A DNA stretch of 9,145 nt from positions 1 to 9,145 of the forward strand of contig JAHECQ010000142.1 of NCBI GenBank assembly GCA_024641625.1, written 5' to 3'. A program made the translations under genes and the position numbers. Under the pieces are notes generated by a model. The model did no database searches. It had not been told where the DNA came from and was given only the letters and a program-made list of their open reading frames with translations. The DNA comes from Acidimicrobiales bacterium (GTDB lineage Bacteria; Actinomycetota; Acidimicrobiia; Acidimicrobiales; SZUA-35). Below are positions 1-7,192 of this stretch, one piece after another; positions within the stretch are counted from its first letter, which is position 1; each line of letters opens with the position of its first letter.

Positions 1-187
1 ATTCCGGAAAGGACTGCGTCAGGTCATCGAAGGCAATGTTGGTCGCCGTCGAGTTGAACGACACGAGCACAGCGCCGGCTGCGCTCACCGCCAGCGCCTT
101 CCAGGCGCGAGCGGGCACGACCACGCGATCCGCAGGTGAGGCGCCCTGGGATACGACCGTGCGGCGTCTCACACGATCATCCCGCAT
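1..187 (-). CDS. MFS transporter (EmrB/QacA-like), N-terminal fragment
   Basis: This is an open minus-strand frame that runs off the left edge of the window after 62 codons. A charged, Arg-rich cytoplasmic leader of about 30 residues (M-R-D-D-R-V-R-R-R) is followed by the first membrane helix, which starts near A-W-K-A-L-A-V and reads into LVSFNSTATNIAFDDL and then TQSFPE. That pattern (hydrophobic helix, then an N-x-x-x-T-N-I-A-like stretch, then a loop) is the start of TM1 in the 12- or 14-helix drug/H+ antiporter families of the major facilitator superfamily. I chose ATG at 187; the GTGs at residues 5 and 23-25 are alternatives and no strong ribosome binding site decides. The gene is divergent from the CoA-transferase, so it might move that pathway's substrate, but this is only context. 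Substrate unknown. Confidence 0.72.
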   Translation of the reverse strand, partial: MRDDRVRRRTVVSQGASPADRVVVPARAWKALAVSAAGAVLVSFNSTATNIAFDDLTQSFPE

Positions 188-235
188 CGCATGGGCTCGA
201 GCGGCCTGCTCCCCGCAACGGTCGTGCGACGTTCG

Positions 236-277
236 TGGGACATGGTCCCATTCCTAGCCCATGGGTTACCCCCGGGT
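236..277. promoter_or_regulatory. Palindrome cluster in divergent intergenic region (candidate operator)
   Basis: The 227-bp gap between the MFS gene and the CoA-transferase holds several short perfect inverted repeats close together: TGGGAC-ATG-GTCCCA (236-250), CCCATGGG (258-265), GGGTTACCC (263-271) and CCCGGG (271-276). Further along are CCGGA-TG-TCCGG (290-301) and GGAGCG-A-CGCTCC (338-350). A repressor operator serving both divergent genes would fit. GC-rich DNA also yields short palindromes by chance, and no regulator gene is in the window. Confidence 0.3.
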
Positions 278-414
278 GGGCATCGACTGCCGGATGTCCG
301 GATTGACGTGCTTCCCCAGGATGACGTCCTTCGCCGAGGAGCGACGCTCCAGGATCTGACAGCCTCCGCAGTTCCCTGACACGATCTGGCACGCCTCGAC
401 CCAAGGAGTCGCAG

Positions 415-1632
415 ATGAACCCACGTCCCGCGGAGCGTTTCGCAGACGGTCCACTTTCGGGCATTCGAGTCGTCGACCTCTCAGCGGTGATCTCGGGTCC
501 GTTCGCCACGTCGATGTTGGCCGATCAGGGCGCCGACGTCATCATGGTCGAGCGCGCCGACGCGCCGGACATCGTGCGGGAGTCCGGCGCATTGCTCGAG
601 GGAAGCGGGATCAGCGCGATGTTCGCCGCGATGAACCGCAACAAGCGGAACATCGCGCTCGACCTGAAACAGGAGACCGGTCAGGACGTCCTGAAGCAGT
701 TGGTGCGCCACGCCGACGTGGTGGTCCAGAATTTCCGTCCGGGAGCCCTCGATCGTCTCGGGGTGGGATGGAGCGTGCTCTCGGAGATCAATCCCGAACT
801 CGTCATGTGCTCGATCAGCGGCTTCGGCGAGGATGGCCCCTATTCGCATCGACCGGCCTTCGATCCTGTCGTCCAGTCCGTGGCCGCGTACCCCTCCGTG
901 CAGGTCGACGAGCTGGGCCGACCCAACCTGATCGCAACCGCGGTCTGCGACAAGGTCACCTCCATGCAAGTGGCGCAGTCGGTGCTCGCCGCGCTGTTGG
1001 CCAGGGCCAACGGAGCCGGCGGCCAGCACATCGAATTGGCCATGGTCGACGTCGCCGTGCATTTCCTGTGGCCCGAGGCGATGTGGAACGACACCTACCT
1101 GGACCACGAGGTCGACATGCCGAACCTCAACGAGATCTACAAGCTCTATCAGACCAAGGACGGCTGGGCGATGGTGTATTCCGTCGCCACCCAGGCTCAT
1201 TGGCAGAACATGTGCAACGCTCTGGGCCGTGCCGACCTGGCCATGGATCCTCGGTTCTCCGACCTTCAGGGACGGGTTCGCTTCGGAGCCGATGTCAACG
1301 ACGAGATCCAAAACGAGACGTCACGGTTCACCAACGCCGAGCTGATCGAACTCATGGATCGAGCCGATGTACCCGTCGCCGCGGTGAACAATCGCCAGGA
1401 CATGATCAACGACGCGCACATCCGGCACCGGAAACTCCTGGTCGAGACCGAGCACCCCGCAGTAGGACGCATTCGGCAAGTGCGCCCGCCTGCCCGTTTC
1501 TCCAAGACACCCTCATCGCTGCGGCGCCATGCGCCCGCATTCGGCGAGCACACTGACGAGATACTGCGTGACTTGCTGGGCAAGACGCCCGAGGAGATCA
1601 TCGCACTGCGTCAGAGCCAAGTCGTGCGCTAG
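415..1632 (+). CDS. CaiB/BaiF family (class III) CoA-transferase
   Basis: This 405-residue protein has the usual length for family III CoA-transferases, cytosolic enzymes that move CoA between carboxylic acids through mixed-anhydride and thioester intermediates. The N-terminus carries GIRVVDLSAVISGPFAT (residues 16-32) and LADQGADVIMVE (35-46). The family signature NRNKRNIALDL lies at 74-84 and VVQNFRPGALDRLGVGW at 103-119. D179 in A-V-C-D-K-V-T-S-M matches the position of the catalytic Asp that carries the acyl anhydride in formyl-CoA transferase, followed by GAGGQHIELAMVD. The ATG at 415 is preceded by AAGGAG (403-408), a good ribosome binding site 6 nt away. It is convergent with the thioesterase gene, 73 bp away. 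The acid substrate cannot be read from sequence; carnitine, formyl and racemase-type (AMACR) members share these motifs. Confidence 0.95.
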   Translation: MNPRPAERFADGPLSGIRVVDLSAVISGPFATSMLADQGADVIMVERADAPDIVRESGALLEGSGISAMFAAMNRNKRNIALDLKQETGQDVLKQLVRHADVVVQNFRPGALDRLGVGWSVLSEINPELVMCSISGFGEDGPYSHRPAFDPVVQSVAAYPSVQVDELGRPNLIATAVCDKVTSMQVAQSVLAALLARANGAGGQHIELAMVDVAVHFLWPEAMWNDTYLDHEVDMPNLNEIYKLYQTKDGWAMVYSVATQAHWQNMCNALGRADLAMDPRFSDLQGRVRFGADVNDEIQNETSRFTNAELIELMDRADVPVAAVNNRQDMINDAHIRHRKLLVETEHPAVGRIRQVRPPARFSKTPSSLRRHAPAFGEHTDEILRDLLGKTPEEIIALRQSQVVR

Positions 1633-1705
1633 GACGCTGCAGCAGCACTTCGACCGATGCCGGGGGGACGGGTGTCGGGGCCGCAGCGAAGACGGTCCCG
1701 CTGAC

Positions 1706-2554
1706 TCAGGCCACTGCAGCGGTGGCGACGCCGAGGGCAAGGAGGCGATCGTCGTTTCCGGTGTCGTGCAACGCGACCCGGCTGGTGACGCGCCCGGCCT
1801 CGACGCGCAGGACCTCGGCCCGGGCCTGGAAGGGTCCGGCGTTCCCAAGGGCGAGGTAGTGAAGATGCAGATCCTTCGAATGACAGGGCGCACCGAGTGC
1901 CAGTTCCGCGGCCCACGCAGCTGCCCGCTCGAGCGACAGGGCCACGACGCCGCCTTGGATGGCTCTGACCGAGTTCTGCACGAACGGTGAGTGGTCGAAC
2001 TCGATGTACGGGCCTGCGCTGCCCTGCTCGAACCGGAACCCGCAGGCCTCCTCGATGTGCCGTCGCGGCGCTTCGACCTCGAGCGGCTCGGCCAGGTTCA
2101 CCCGCTTGAGCGGGGACGCGGCCGGCGTGTCATCGCGTCGGGGAAGTCGAGTGAACGTGACGAAGGCGCGTGCGACCTCGCCCACGACCGGTGAGGTGAC
2201 CGTGACCTCGGAGACCACGTTGTTACGACCGGCCCGCACGAGTCGGCACTCGGCCTCGAGCTCACCTTCGGGTGGACATGACTGCATGGTGTGGATGGCC
2301 ATGTCGTGGGTGACCGTCCAGTCGGGGATGACTGCCTGGAGGGCCGCCACTCCCGCCAGGTAGTCGGCGAGCACCGACATGGTGCCCAACCGCAGGGAGC
2401 CCGCAGCATCGACGTAGTCGTCGAGGGCCGGCATCAACCCGTGTCCCACACCGTCATCACCGTCGATGTCCACGGCCAATCGCATCCACCGCAGGACCTG
2501 ACCCGACGCGGGATAGCGCAGCTTGGTGGACTCGCCCGGTCTCGTCATGCCCAT
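1706..2554 (-). CDS. Double-hotdog acyl-CoA thioesterase (PaaI/TesB-like)
   Basis: This 282-residue protein consists of two hotdog-like halves. The first (about residues 12-140) has the central-helix segment GSLRLGTMSVLADYLAG (52-68), then strands ending in A-R-A-F-V-T-F-T-R. The second (about 185-280) has F-D-H-S-P-F-V-Q-N at 186-194 and the thioesterase-type helix QGGVVALSLERAA (200-212). Such proteins hydrolyse acyl-CoA thioesters in the cytosol. An upstream-extended frame is open to 2776, but that part lies inside the oxidoreductase gene and reads as low-complexity Ser/Arg/Pro, so I start at ATG 2554 (M-G-M-T-R); ATG 2548 is the alternative. GGGGAAAG upstream can serve as ribosome binding site. 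It begins 7 nt after the oxidoreductase stop and so is the last gene of the operon. The acyl substrate is unknown. Confidence 0.85.
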   Translation of the reverse strand: MGMTRPGESTKLRYPASGQVLRWMRLAVDIDGDDGVGHGLMPALDDYVDAAGSLRLGTMSVLADYLAGVAALQAVIPDWTVTHDMAIHTMQSCPPEGELEAECRLVRAGRNNVVSEVTVTSPVVGEVARAFVTFTRLPRRDDTPAASPLKRVNLAEPLEVEAPRRHIEEACGFRFEQGSAGPYIEFDHSPFVQNSVRAIQGGVVALSLERAAAWAAELALGAPCHSKDLHLHYLALGNAGPFQARAEVLRVEAGRVTSRVALHDTGNDDRLLALGVATAAVA

Positions 2555-2561
2555 CGTGCAA

Positions 2562-3803
2562 TCACTTTCCCCACAGGTGGCCGAATCGTTCGGCCACTCG
2601 CTCCTGGCTGGCCTTGGGCGTCCAGCGATCTTCCTCGTCGGCCCAGATGTCACGCAGGGTCGGGATGACCTTCGTACCGAAGAGGTCGTTGTTGTGTGCG
2701 GCGACCTCCTCGGACAGGTTGCCGAGATGCATACACGTGATGAGTTGACCGATCCGCAGATCGGTGACGAGCTCACGTACCCGTTGCGAGACGCGCTCAG
2801 GGGTTCCGGCGATGATGTACCCCAGTTCGTCGTACTCCCAGAAGCTCAATTCGCCGCGGCCGGCCTTCATCTTCTGTTCCATCGAAGTGTTCCTGGCCCG
2901 CTCGAGTCCGGCACGAATCGATGGGGCCGTCAGGTACCCGGGCGGAGTGGCGAAATCGAGCGGCACCTGATTGTTCCGATAGAAGTACCGAACCGCATCG
3001 CCGTACAGGCGCTCGGCATCGGCATCGGAGTCGGCGCAGCAGATGACCTGGGTGAACGCCATCCGGTTCGGATTCATCGAAGCGCCCTGGGCCGCCGCGT
3101 GGTCCCAGAACCCGTTGACGATCGGTTCGGCTGCAGCCTTACCGGAGAACGACAGATAGCCGTAGCAGTACTCGTGGGCATTCACGAGATCCCAGGTCTC
3201 GACACTGCCACTACCGGGAATCCAGATGGGAAGTTCATCCTGGATCGGACGCGGCCAGACGTTGACGTACCGCAGCTTGGTGTACCGGCCGTTGAAGGCA
3301 AAAGGCTCGGACGCGCTCCACGCTCGGACGATCAACTCACGGGCCTCGGCGAAACGCTCCCGAAGCTCGATGGGAGCAATGCCGTAGGAGAAGGCCGAAT
3401 CCATCGGCGTCCCGAAGACCATTCCGGCGATGACGCGACCGCCGGAGAGGCAGTCGAGCATTGCCAGTTCTTCGGCCACCCGGATCGGTGGGTTGTACAA
3501 CGCCAGCGAGTTGCCGCAGAGCGCAATGGCTGCCGTCTCGGTCGTGGCGGCCAAGGCAGCGGCGATGAGGTTCGGTGAGGGAACCATGGCCAGGGTCGTC
3601 TGATGATGCTCGTTGAGCAGGAGCGAATCCCAACCCAACCGATCGGCTTGTTGCATCAGTCGAAGGTAGAGATGGTAGTCACGGCCGATCTGTTCGGGCT
3701 CGGCGACGCCGACGGGCGGGGTCACCCAAGCGCTGCGCACCTCATCGGCGTAGTTCTCGGGCAGCTGGGTGTAGTACTGCTGGGCGAACCAATGGAACTT
3801 CAT
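2562..3803 (-). CDS. LLM-class flavin-dependent oxidoreductase (luciferase-like)
   Basis: This 413-residue protein has the bacterial-luciferase-like TIM-barrel fold signature. It starts MKFHWFAQQYY with the first strand. The conserved LLLNEHHQTT (61-70) has the E-H-H of the FMN site, GRVIAGMVFGTP (122-133) follows EELAMLDCLSGG (111-122), and NVWPRPIQ (181-188) with PIWIPGSGS (192-200) is typical of the alkanal/nitrilotriacetate monooxygenase-like branch. Members use reduced FMN and oxygen (or F420) to oxidise organic substrates; the N-x-W-P-x-P-x-Q pattern favours the FMN/O2 type over F420, but this is not certain. The start ATG at 3803 overlaps the hydrolase stop by 4 bp (ATGA), implying coupled translation; the longer frame to 3914 lies within the hydrolase. 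No flavin reductase is nearby. Confidence 0.93.
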   Translation of the reverse strand: MKFHWFAQQYYTQLPENYADEVRSAWVTPPVGVAEPEQIGRDYHLYLRLMQQADRLGWDSLLLNEHHQTTLAMVPSPNLIAAALAATTETAAIALCGNSLALYNPPIRVAEELAMLDCLSGGRVIAGMVFGTPMDSAFSYGIAPIELRERFAEARELIVRAWSASEPFAFNGRYTKLRYVNVWPRPIQDELPIWIPGSGSVETWDLVNAHEYCYGYLSFSGKAAAEPIVNGFWDHAAAQGASMNPNRMAFTQVICCADSDADAERLYGDAVRYFYRNNQVPLDFATPPGYLTAPSIRAGLERARNTSMEQKMKAGRGELSFWEYDELGYIIAGTPERVSQRVRELVTDLRIGQLITCMHLGNLSEEVAAHNNDLFGTKVIPTLRDIWADEEDRWTPKASQERVAERFGHLWGK

Positions 3804-4603
3804 CGGACCGGTCCTTCGATCGTTGCCGGCGTGGCGAGGAACGACTCGACTGCCTCGTCGAACGTGTCGGGCTGCTCGATCATCGGGTAGTGACCAGCGT
3901 CGGCGACGACACACAGCCGCGCGTTGGGCACGAGCCGGGTGATCTCCGCGGCGTAGGCAACCGGGACGAGACCGTCACTCGCACCGTTGACGACCAACGT
4001 CTCTGCAGCGACATAGGGCAGTCGCCGACGAAGACCGCGCTCGGGCAAGGGCCAAAGGAATTTCGTTGCGACCGCAAGGTTGCGGGTGCCGAACAGCATG
4101 GCAGCGTGAGGGTCATCGGGGTCGGCAACGAAGTTCGTCGGCGGCGCGTCCGGTACCGGACCGTGCCAGAGTGCGGCCACCACTTGATCGGCCGGTCCGA
4201 AGGGATCGAGGGAGGGGTCGTCGTCGAGCCACACACCGAACGGGTCGACGAGCACCAGTCGCCGAACGAGATCCGGGCAGAGAGCGGCCAGTTCGGCGGC
4301 GAACATCGCCCCGAGGGAATGGCCGATGACATCGACCGGGCCGACCCCCCAGTTCTGCACCACCGTCCGGTACACCAGCACGAGATCGAGGAGGTCGTGA
4401 ATGTGCTCGAAGCCGGTCGAGGTACCGAAGCCGGGTTGCTCGGGCGCCAGCACCGCGTGCGAGCCGGCCAGTCGACGAAGGAACGGGGCGTCGCCGGGGT
4501 GACGCTCGAAGCCGTGCAGGTACAGCAGGGGTGGACCCTCGCCCTCGGACCAGGACCACAAGTCGAATCGGCCAACGTTGTGGATTTCGACGATGGTCCT
4601 CAT
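3800..4603 (-). CDS. Alpha/beta hydrolase
   Basis: This 267-residue protein is an alpha/beta-fold hydrolase with a complete triad. The oxyanion-hole strand is LLYLHGF (26-32), PGFGTST lies at 58-63, the nucleophile elbow DVIGHSLGAMFAAE carries S96, the acid is D210 in VVNGASDGLVP, and H238 is in DAGHYPMIEQP. No signal peptide is seen, so it is probably cytosolic. Upstream of ATG 4603 is AGGAAGG, a good ribosome binding site; the same stretch, TAGGAA followed by six bases, could also be a poor -10 box for a leaderless transcript. It heads a three-gene operon with an LLM oxidoreductase and a thioesterase, which suggests it hydrolyses an ester, lactone or C-C bond of the product made by the oxidoreductase. 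The operon order is seen; the pathway is inferred. Confidence 0.93.
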   Translation of the reverse strand: MRTIVEIHNVGRFDLWSWSEGEGPPLLYLHGFERHPGDAPFLRRLAGSHAVLAPEQPGFGTSTGFEHIHDLLDLVLVYRTVVQNWGVGPVDVIGHSLGAMFAAELAALCPDLVRRLVLVDPFGVWLDDDPSLDPFGPADQVVAALWHGPVPDAPPTNFVADPDDPHAAMLFGTRNLAVATKFLWPLPERGLRRRLPYVAAETLVVNGASDGLVPVAYAAEITRLVPNARLCVVADAGHYPMIEQPDTFDEAVESFLATPATIEGPVR

Positions 4604-4650
4604 GCTGCCTTCCTAGCAACGACGGTCGACAGGGTCCATTTCGTGCGCAG

Positions 4651-4656
4651 TAGGGT
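4651..4656 (+). promoter_or_regulatory. Candidate -10 box TAGGGT for the dehydrogenase gene
   Basis: TAGGGT is embedded in AGTAGGGT (4649-4656), the same octamer as in front of the UGSC selenoprotein gene (7191-7198). There it is followed by TCGGCC and ATG; here by GGCCC and then ATC at 4662, in frame with the dehydrogenase. No -35 element is recognisable. Confidence 0.4.
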
Positions 4657-4690
4657 GGCCCATCGTCGCCGAACCCCACCTCCCCCGCCT

Positions 4691-4752
4691 TCCCGACCAA
4701 CCCCACGTTCCCGACCAACCCCACGTTCCCGACCAACCCCACGTTCCCGACC
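4691..4752 (+). repeat. 18-bp tandem repeat, 3.4 copies
   Basis: Three perfect copies of TCCCGACCAACCCCACGT (4691-4708, 4709-4726, 4727-4744) are followed by a partial copy TCCCGACC (4745-4752). A degenerate partner may lie just upstream (4669-4685). Read in the dehydrogenase frame it encodes D-Q-P-H-V-P three times, so copy changes would keep the frame. It lies between the candidate promoter at 4651 and the first canonical in-frame start, TTG 4779, so it is either a 5' UTR element or an N-terminal extension. Confidence 0.9.
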
Positions 4753-4778
4753 GACTCAGCATCGTCTCGCTGGTTCCC

Positions 4779-5792
4779 TTGTCACCCACGGCCTTGGCCG
4801 CCATCGCCGACGTCGCTCCGCAAGCCCAGGTGACGTCCGCCGTCGGGTGGTTCGACGGTGAACTCCGCGAGACCTGGGGCGATCAGGTGGCCGACGGCTA
4901 CCTGCCTCCGAACTCAGCCGGCAGAGGCACCCGGGCGGAGCGAGATGCGCTGCTTGCGGCAGCCGACATCGTGCTCTGCGGCTTTCCCCCGCCCAAGGAC
5001 CTGGTTGCTCGGGCGCCTCGGTTGCAGTGGGTGCATCAGACGCCGGCCGGCGCCAGCAACCTGGCCGACGCTGACTTGTGGGGTAGTGACGTTCTGGTCA
5101 CGACCTCGCGGGGCTTGGGCAACACGTTGGCCATCGCCGAGTACGTCGTGGCTTCCTTCTTGCACTTCGCCCGAGGGCTCCACCTCGCCGCCGCCGACCA
5201 GGCCCAGGGCCGTTTGCGACGCTTCGCCTACCAGCCGGTACTGCTGGCAGGCAAAACAGTCTGCGTCATCGGTGCCGGCGGTATCGGCGCCGAGGTGGGG
5301 CGCCTGTGCGCCGGCCTCGGCATGACGGTGGTCGGTACTCGGCGGTCTGCTGATGGACCCCTACCCGAAGGATTCTCCCTGGTCGCCGGACCCGAACGGC
5401 TGCACGAGTTGCTGGCCGACGCCCAGTTCGTCGCCGTGTGTTGCCAGTGGACACCCGAGACCGAGGGCCTCGTCGACGCCGAGGCGCTGGCCGTCATGCC
5501 CGACGACGCAGTGTTGGTGAACGTCGCTCGGGGCGAAGTGATCGATGAGGCCGCGCTGGTGAACGCACTGGACCGCATGCGTGGCGTCGCACTCGATGTC
5601 TACATCGGTGAGTTCGACCGACCGCCATCGGCCGAGCTGTGGGGTCACCCCAAGGTAGTGATCACACCTCACGTCTCGGGCGGCGCCGAAGAACGGTCCA
5701 GCCGGCCGCTCGAGCTGTTCGTCGACAACCTCGCCGCCCTGTGCCGTGGTGAGCCGCTCCGCAACGTGATCGACTGGAACCGCGGCTATTGA
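4779..5792 (+). CDS. D-isomer specific 2-hydroxyacid dehydrogenase family protein
   Basis: This protein (337 residues from TTG 4779) is a cytosolic NAD(P)-dependent dehydrogenase of the D-2-hydroxyacid family, reducing 2-oxoacids or oxidising D-2-hydroxyacids. The Rossmann motif is VCVIGAGGIGAEVGR (161-175). Catalytic residues are R251 (VNVARGEVIDE), E278 (ALDVYIGEFD) and H298 (VITPHVSGG). LWGHPKV precedes the final His motif as usual. The start is uncertain. TTG 4779 is the only common start codon in the open frame, yet the residues just before it (RLSIVSLVPLSP) look like the family's first beta strand, and good GC3 coding continues back to about 4662. The true N-terminus may therefore be near 4662 (ATC), adding about 39 residues including the D-Q-P-H-V-P repeats. 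It is divergent from the hydrolase operon. Substrate unknown. Confidence 0.9.
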   Translation: MSPTALAAIADVAPQAQVTSAVGWFDGELRETWGDQVADGYLPPNSAGRGTRAERDALLAAADIVLCGFPPPKDLVARAPRLQWVHQTPAGASNLADADLWGSDVLVTTSRGLGNTLAIAEYVVASFLHFARGLHLAAADQAQGRLRRFAYQPVLLAGKTVCVIGAGGIGAEVGRLCAGLGMTVVGTRRSADGPLPEGFSLVAGPERLHELLADAQFVAVCCQWTPETEGLVDAEALAVMPDDAVLVNVARGEVIDEAALVNALDRMRGVALDVYIGEFDRPPSAELWGHPKVVITPHVSGGAEERSSRPLELFVDNLAALCRGEPLRNVIDWNRGY

Positions 5793-5809
5793 CCGTCGAT
5801 CGAACGCAG

Positions 5810-5842
5810 GCCGCTCGGCTGGACGCATGCCTCTCGGCTAGA
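5810..5842. repeat. Imperfect 14-bp direct repeat at convergent gene ends
   Basis: GCCGCTCGGCTGGA (5810-5823) and GCCTCTCGGCTAGA (5829-5842) match at 12 of 14 bases. They fill most of the 45-bp gap between the convergent stops of the dehydrogenase and the MDMPI-type gene; the second copy includes the latter's stop codon. No convincing intrinsic terminator is seen. Confidence 0.4.
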
Positions 5843-6641
5843 TGGTGAACGCCAAGTTGCGGGCGACGCGTCGGCCCAGATCGACGTCGCCCTCGAAGCG
5901 CAGACGGCCCTCGGCGATAGGGCCCTCGGGGTCCATCCGGCCGCAACACAGCAACATGAAGGTGGAGAAGTCGACACCGAGGCCGGCGGTTGGATTGTCG
6001 AGCACTTCGACCACCTGGGCCCGCCCGTCGACCCGGGCGTGGAGCAGCCGTGCGGTCGGTCCGGTGATCTCGATCGTCACCGAAGAACCCTCGGGCGCAG
6101 CCGCTCGCTTGCCGATCAGATAGCCGAACGCCAGGTGGGCCTCATCCAACGACATCTCGGCAGCCAATCCCTCGAGGTGGCCGGGCAGCCCGAGCGGAAC
6201 GCGGACGTCCTGCTCGTGGGCCCAATGGTCGAATACCCGGATCTCGAGGTAGCGGCGGTAGGGCCCGGTTCCCGCAGGCGTCCAGCCGACTGCGTCCAGC
6301 TCGGCATCGCTCATCGAGGCGAGTTGCTCGCCGCGCTGTTCGGTCACCCCGGCGAAGGCGGCCAGCACGTCGGCGCCCGCCATCGGCCCGAGACCAGTGG
6401 CGGCCTCGGCGATGACCTCCCACGGCGGACTCGCCGAGGGTGTCCAGCCGGCGAAGGCGACCTCGGCCGAGGTCAGGTGAATGAGCACATCGCGACATGA
6501 CCAGCCGGGGCACAACGAAGGAGCCGCCCACTGATGCTCGGTCAGGCCGCCGCCGACCGCGAGCAATGACGACCAGCATTCGCGGTAGGCCCCGACCAGG
6601 GCGTCTCGTGGGGTTGATCCGGCTACGGGCAAGGCGGGCAT
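5838..6641 (-). CDS. Maleylpyruvate isomerase/DinB-type, mycothiol-linked family protein
   Basis: This 267-residue protein belongs to the actinobacterial DinB-like superfamily that includes mycothiol-dependent maleylpyruvate isomerase. The N-terminal four-helix part has CPGWSCRDVLIHL (44-56) and RVFDHWAHEQDVRVPLGLPG (135-154). H55, D138 and H142 fall at the spacing of the His/Glu/His metal site known for the isomerase, with Asp in place of Glu, as in many family members. The C-terminal part ends GDVDLGRRVARNLAFTI, typical of the attached SCP2-like domain. Function could be mycothiol-dependent isomerisation, conjugation or detoxification; the substrate is unknown. ATG 6641 is preceded by TAAGTT and 7 nt, a leaderless arrangement; the frame extends to 6692, but those extra residues would overlap the promoter. 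It is divergent from the SRPBCC gene. Confidence 0.85.
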   Translation of the reverse strand: MPALPVAGSTPRDALVGAYRECWSSLLAVGGGLTEHQWAAPSLCPGWSCRDVLIHLTSAEVAFAGWTPSASPPWEVIAEAATGLGPMAGADVLAAFAGVTEQRGEQLASMSDAELDAVGWTPAGTGPYRRYLEIRVFDHWAHEQDVRVPLGLPGHLEGLAAEMSLDEAHLAFGYLIGKRAAAPEGSSVTIEITGPTARLLHARVDGRAQVVEVLDNPTAGLGVDFSTFMLLCCGRMDPEGPIAEGRLRFEGDVDLGRRVARNLAFTI

Positions 6642-6648
6642 GGATGGC

Positions 6649-6654
6649 AACTTA
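6649..6654 (-). promoter_or_regulatory. Leaderless -10 box (TAAGTT) of the MDMPI-type gene
   Basis: On the minus strand TAAGTT (6654 to 6649) fits the actinobacterial TANNNT -10 pattern. The ATG at 6641 follows after 7 nt, so transcription would start at or next to the start codon. No Shine-Dalgarno sequence is present, which agrees with a leaderless mRNA. Confidence 0.5.
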
Positions 6655-6687
6655 GTGCGGTGACGAACGCCCTCGAGGATCGAGTGC

Positions 6688-6693
6688 GACACT
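6688..6693 (+). promoter_or_regulatory. Weak candidate -10 box (GACACT) of the SRPBCC gene
   Basis: GACACT lies 6 nt before ATG 6700, the same spacing as TAGGGT before ATG 7205. It departs from TANNNT at the first base only. The whole divergent promoter region with the MDMPI-type gene is 58 bp, and no Shine-Dalgarno sequence is seen. Confidence 0.3.
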
Positions 6694-6699
6694 GTGGGT

Positions 6700-7158
6700 A
6701 TGGCACATTACGAAACGACCGTCGTCACGCCCCTCAGTCCGGACGAGGCCTTCGAGCGCTTGGCCGACATCAGCCGCTTCGTCGAGTGGGACCCAGGCGT
6801 CGTCAGCGCCCGACAGGTCGAGGGCACCGGTCCCGGCCCCGATTCGGCCTATGTCCTGTCGGTGAAGGGCTTCGCCGGCAAGGACCTCGACCTGCGTTAT
6901 GAGGTGACCGAGTTCAAATCACCGTCGCTGGTGCACCTGGTGGCCGAGTCGAAACTGCTTCGCTCGGATGACGTGATCACCATCGTCCCCAGTGGCGAAG
7001 GTTCCGCCGTCACCTACGCCGCCGACCTCGACCTGACCGGCCCCGGCGGCATGCTCAAGGTCGTCGACCCCTTGCTGGGCGCCGCATTCAACAAGATCGG
7101 CGACCGGGCGGCTGCGGGACTGCGCACGTTCCTCGAGGCGGCGCCGGCCGACGCCTGA
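6700..7158 (+). CDS. SRPBCC family protein (START/polyketide cyclase-like fold)
   Basis: This 152-residue protein has the length and layout of a single SRPBCC helix-grip domain, which encloses a hydrophobic ligand pocket. It opens with a strand and amphipathic helix, ETTVVTPLSPDEAFERLADISRFVEWDPGV (4-33), where P-x-E-x-x-F-x-x-L and the W-D-P-x-V after it are typical. Alternating strands follow (YVLSVKGF, LDLRYEVTEFK, LVHLVAES, VITIVPSGEGSAVTYAADL), with a long C-terminal helix ending GDRAAAGLRTFLEAA. ATG 6700 is preferred over GTG 6694 because the fold begins right at 6700 and the candidate -10 spacing fits. Such proteins bind or cyclise lipophilic compounds, or are of unknown role; none of the named subfamilies is recognisable. 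Confidence 0.85.
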   Translation: MAHYETTVVTPLSPDEAFERLADISRFVEWDPGVVSARQVEGTGPGPDSAYVLSVKGFAGKDLDLRYEVTEFKSPSLVHLVAESKLLRSDDVITIVPSGEGSAVTYAADLDLTGPGGMLKVVDPLLGAAFNKIGDRAAAGLRTFLEAAPADA

Positions 7159-7192
7159 GATCCGAGCGCGGGCGGCGACTTGGACGCGGTAG

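Noticed and set aside
481..1311. Minus-strand 276-codon open frame within the CoA-transferase
   Set aside because: It mirrors the strong codon bias of the CoA-transferase; His/Val/Gly-rich translation without recognisable motifs.
1633..1725. Terminator between the convergent CoA-transferase and thioesterase genes
   Set aside because: Only short palindromes (GCTGCAGC, CCAC/GTGG) occur, with no strong stem and no T-run on either strand.
4613..4804. Minus-strand repeat-containing small ORF (G-T-W-G-W-S repeats)
   Set aside because: It is only the antisense reading of the 18-bp repeat across a divergent promoter region; no start signal or conserved features.
7180..7185. TTGGAC as a -35 box for the selenoprotein operon
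   Set aside because: It lies only 7 nt before the TAGGGT -10 box, far short of the usual 16-18 nt spacing.
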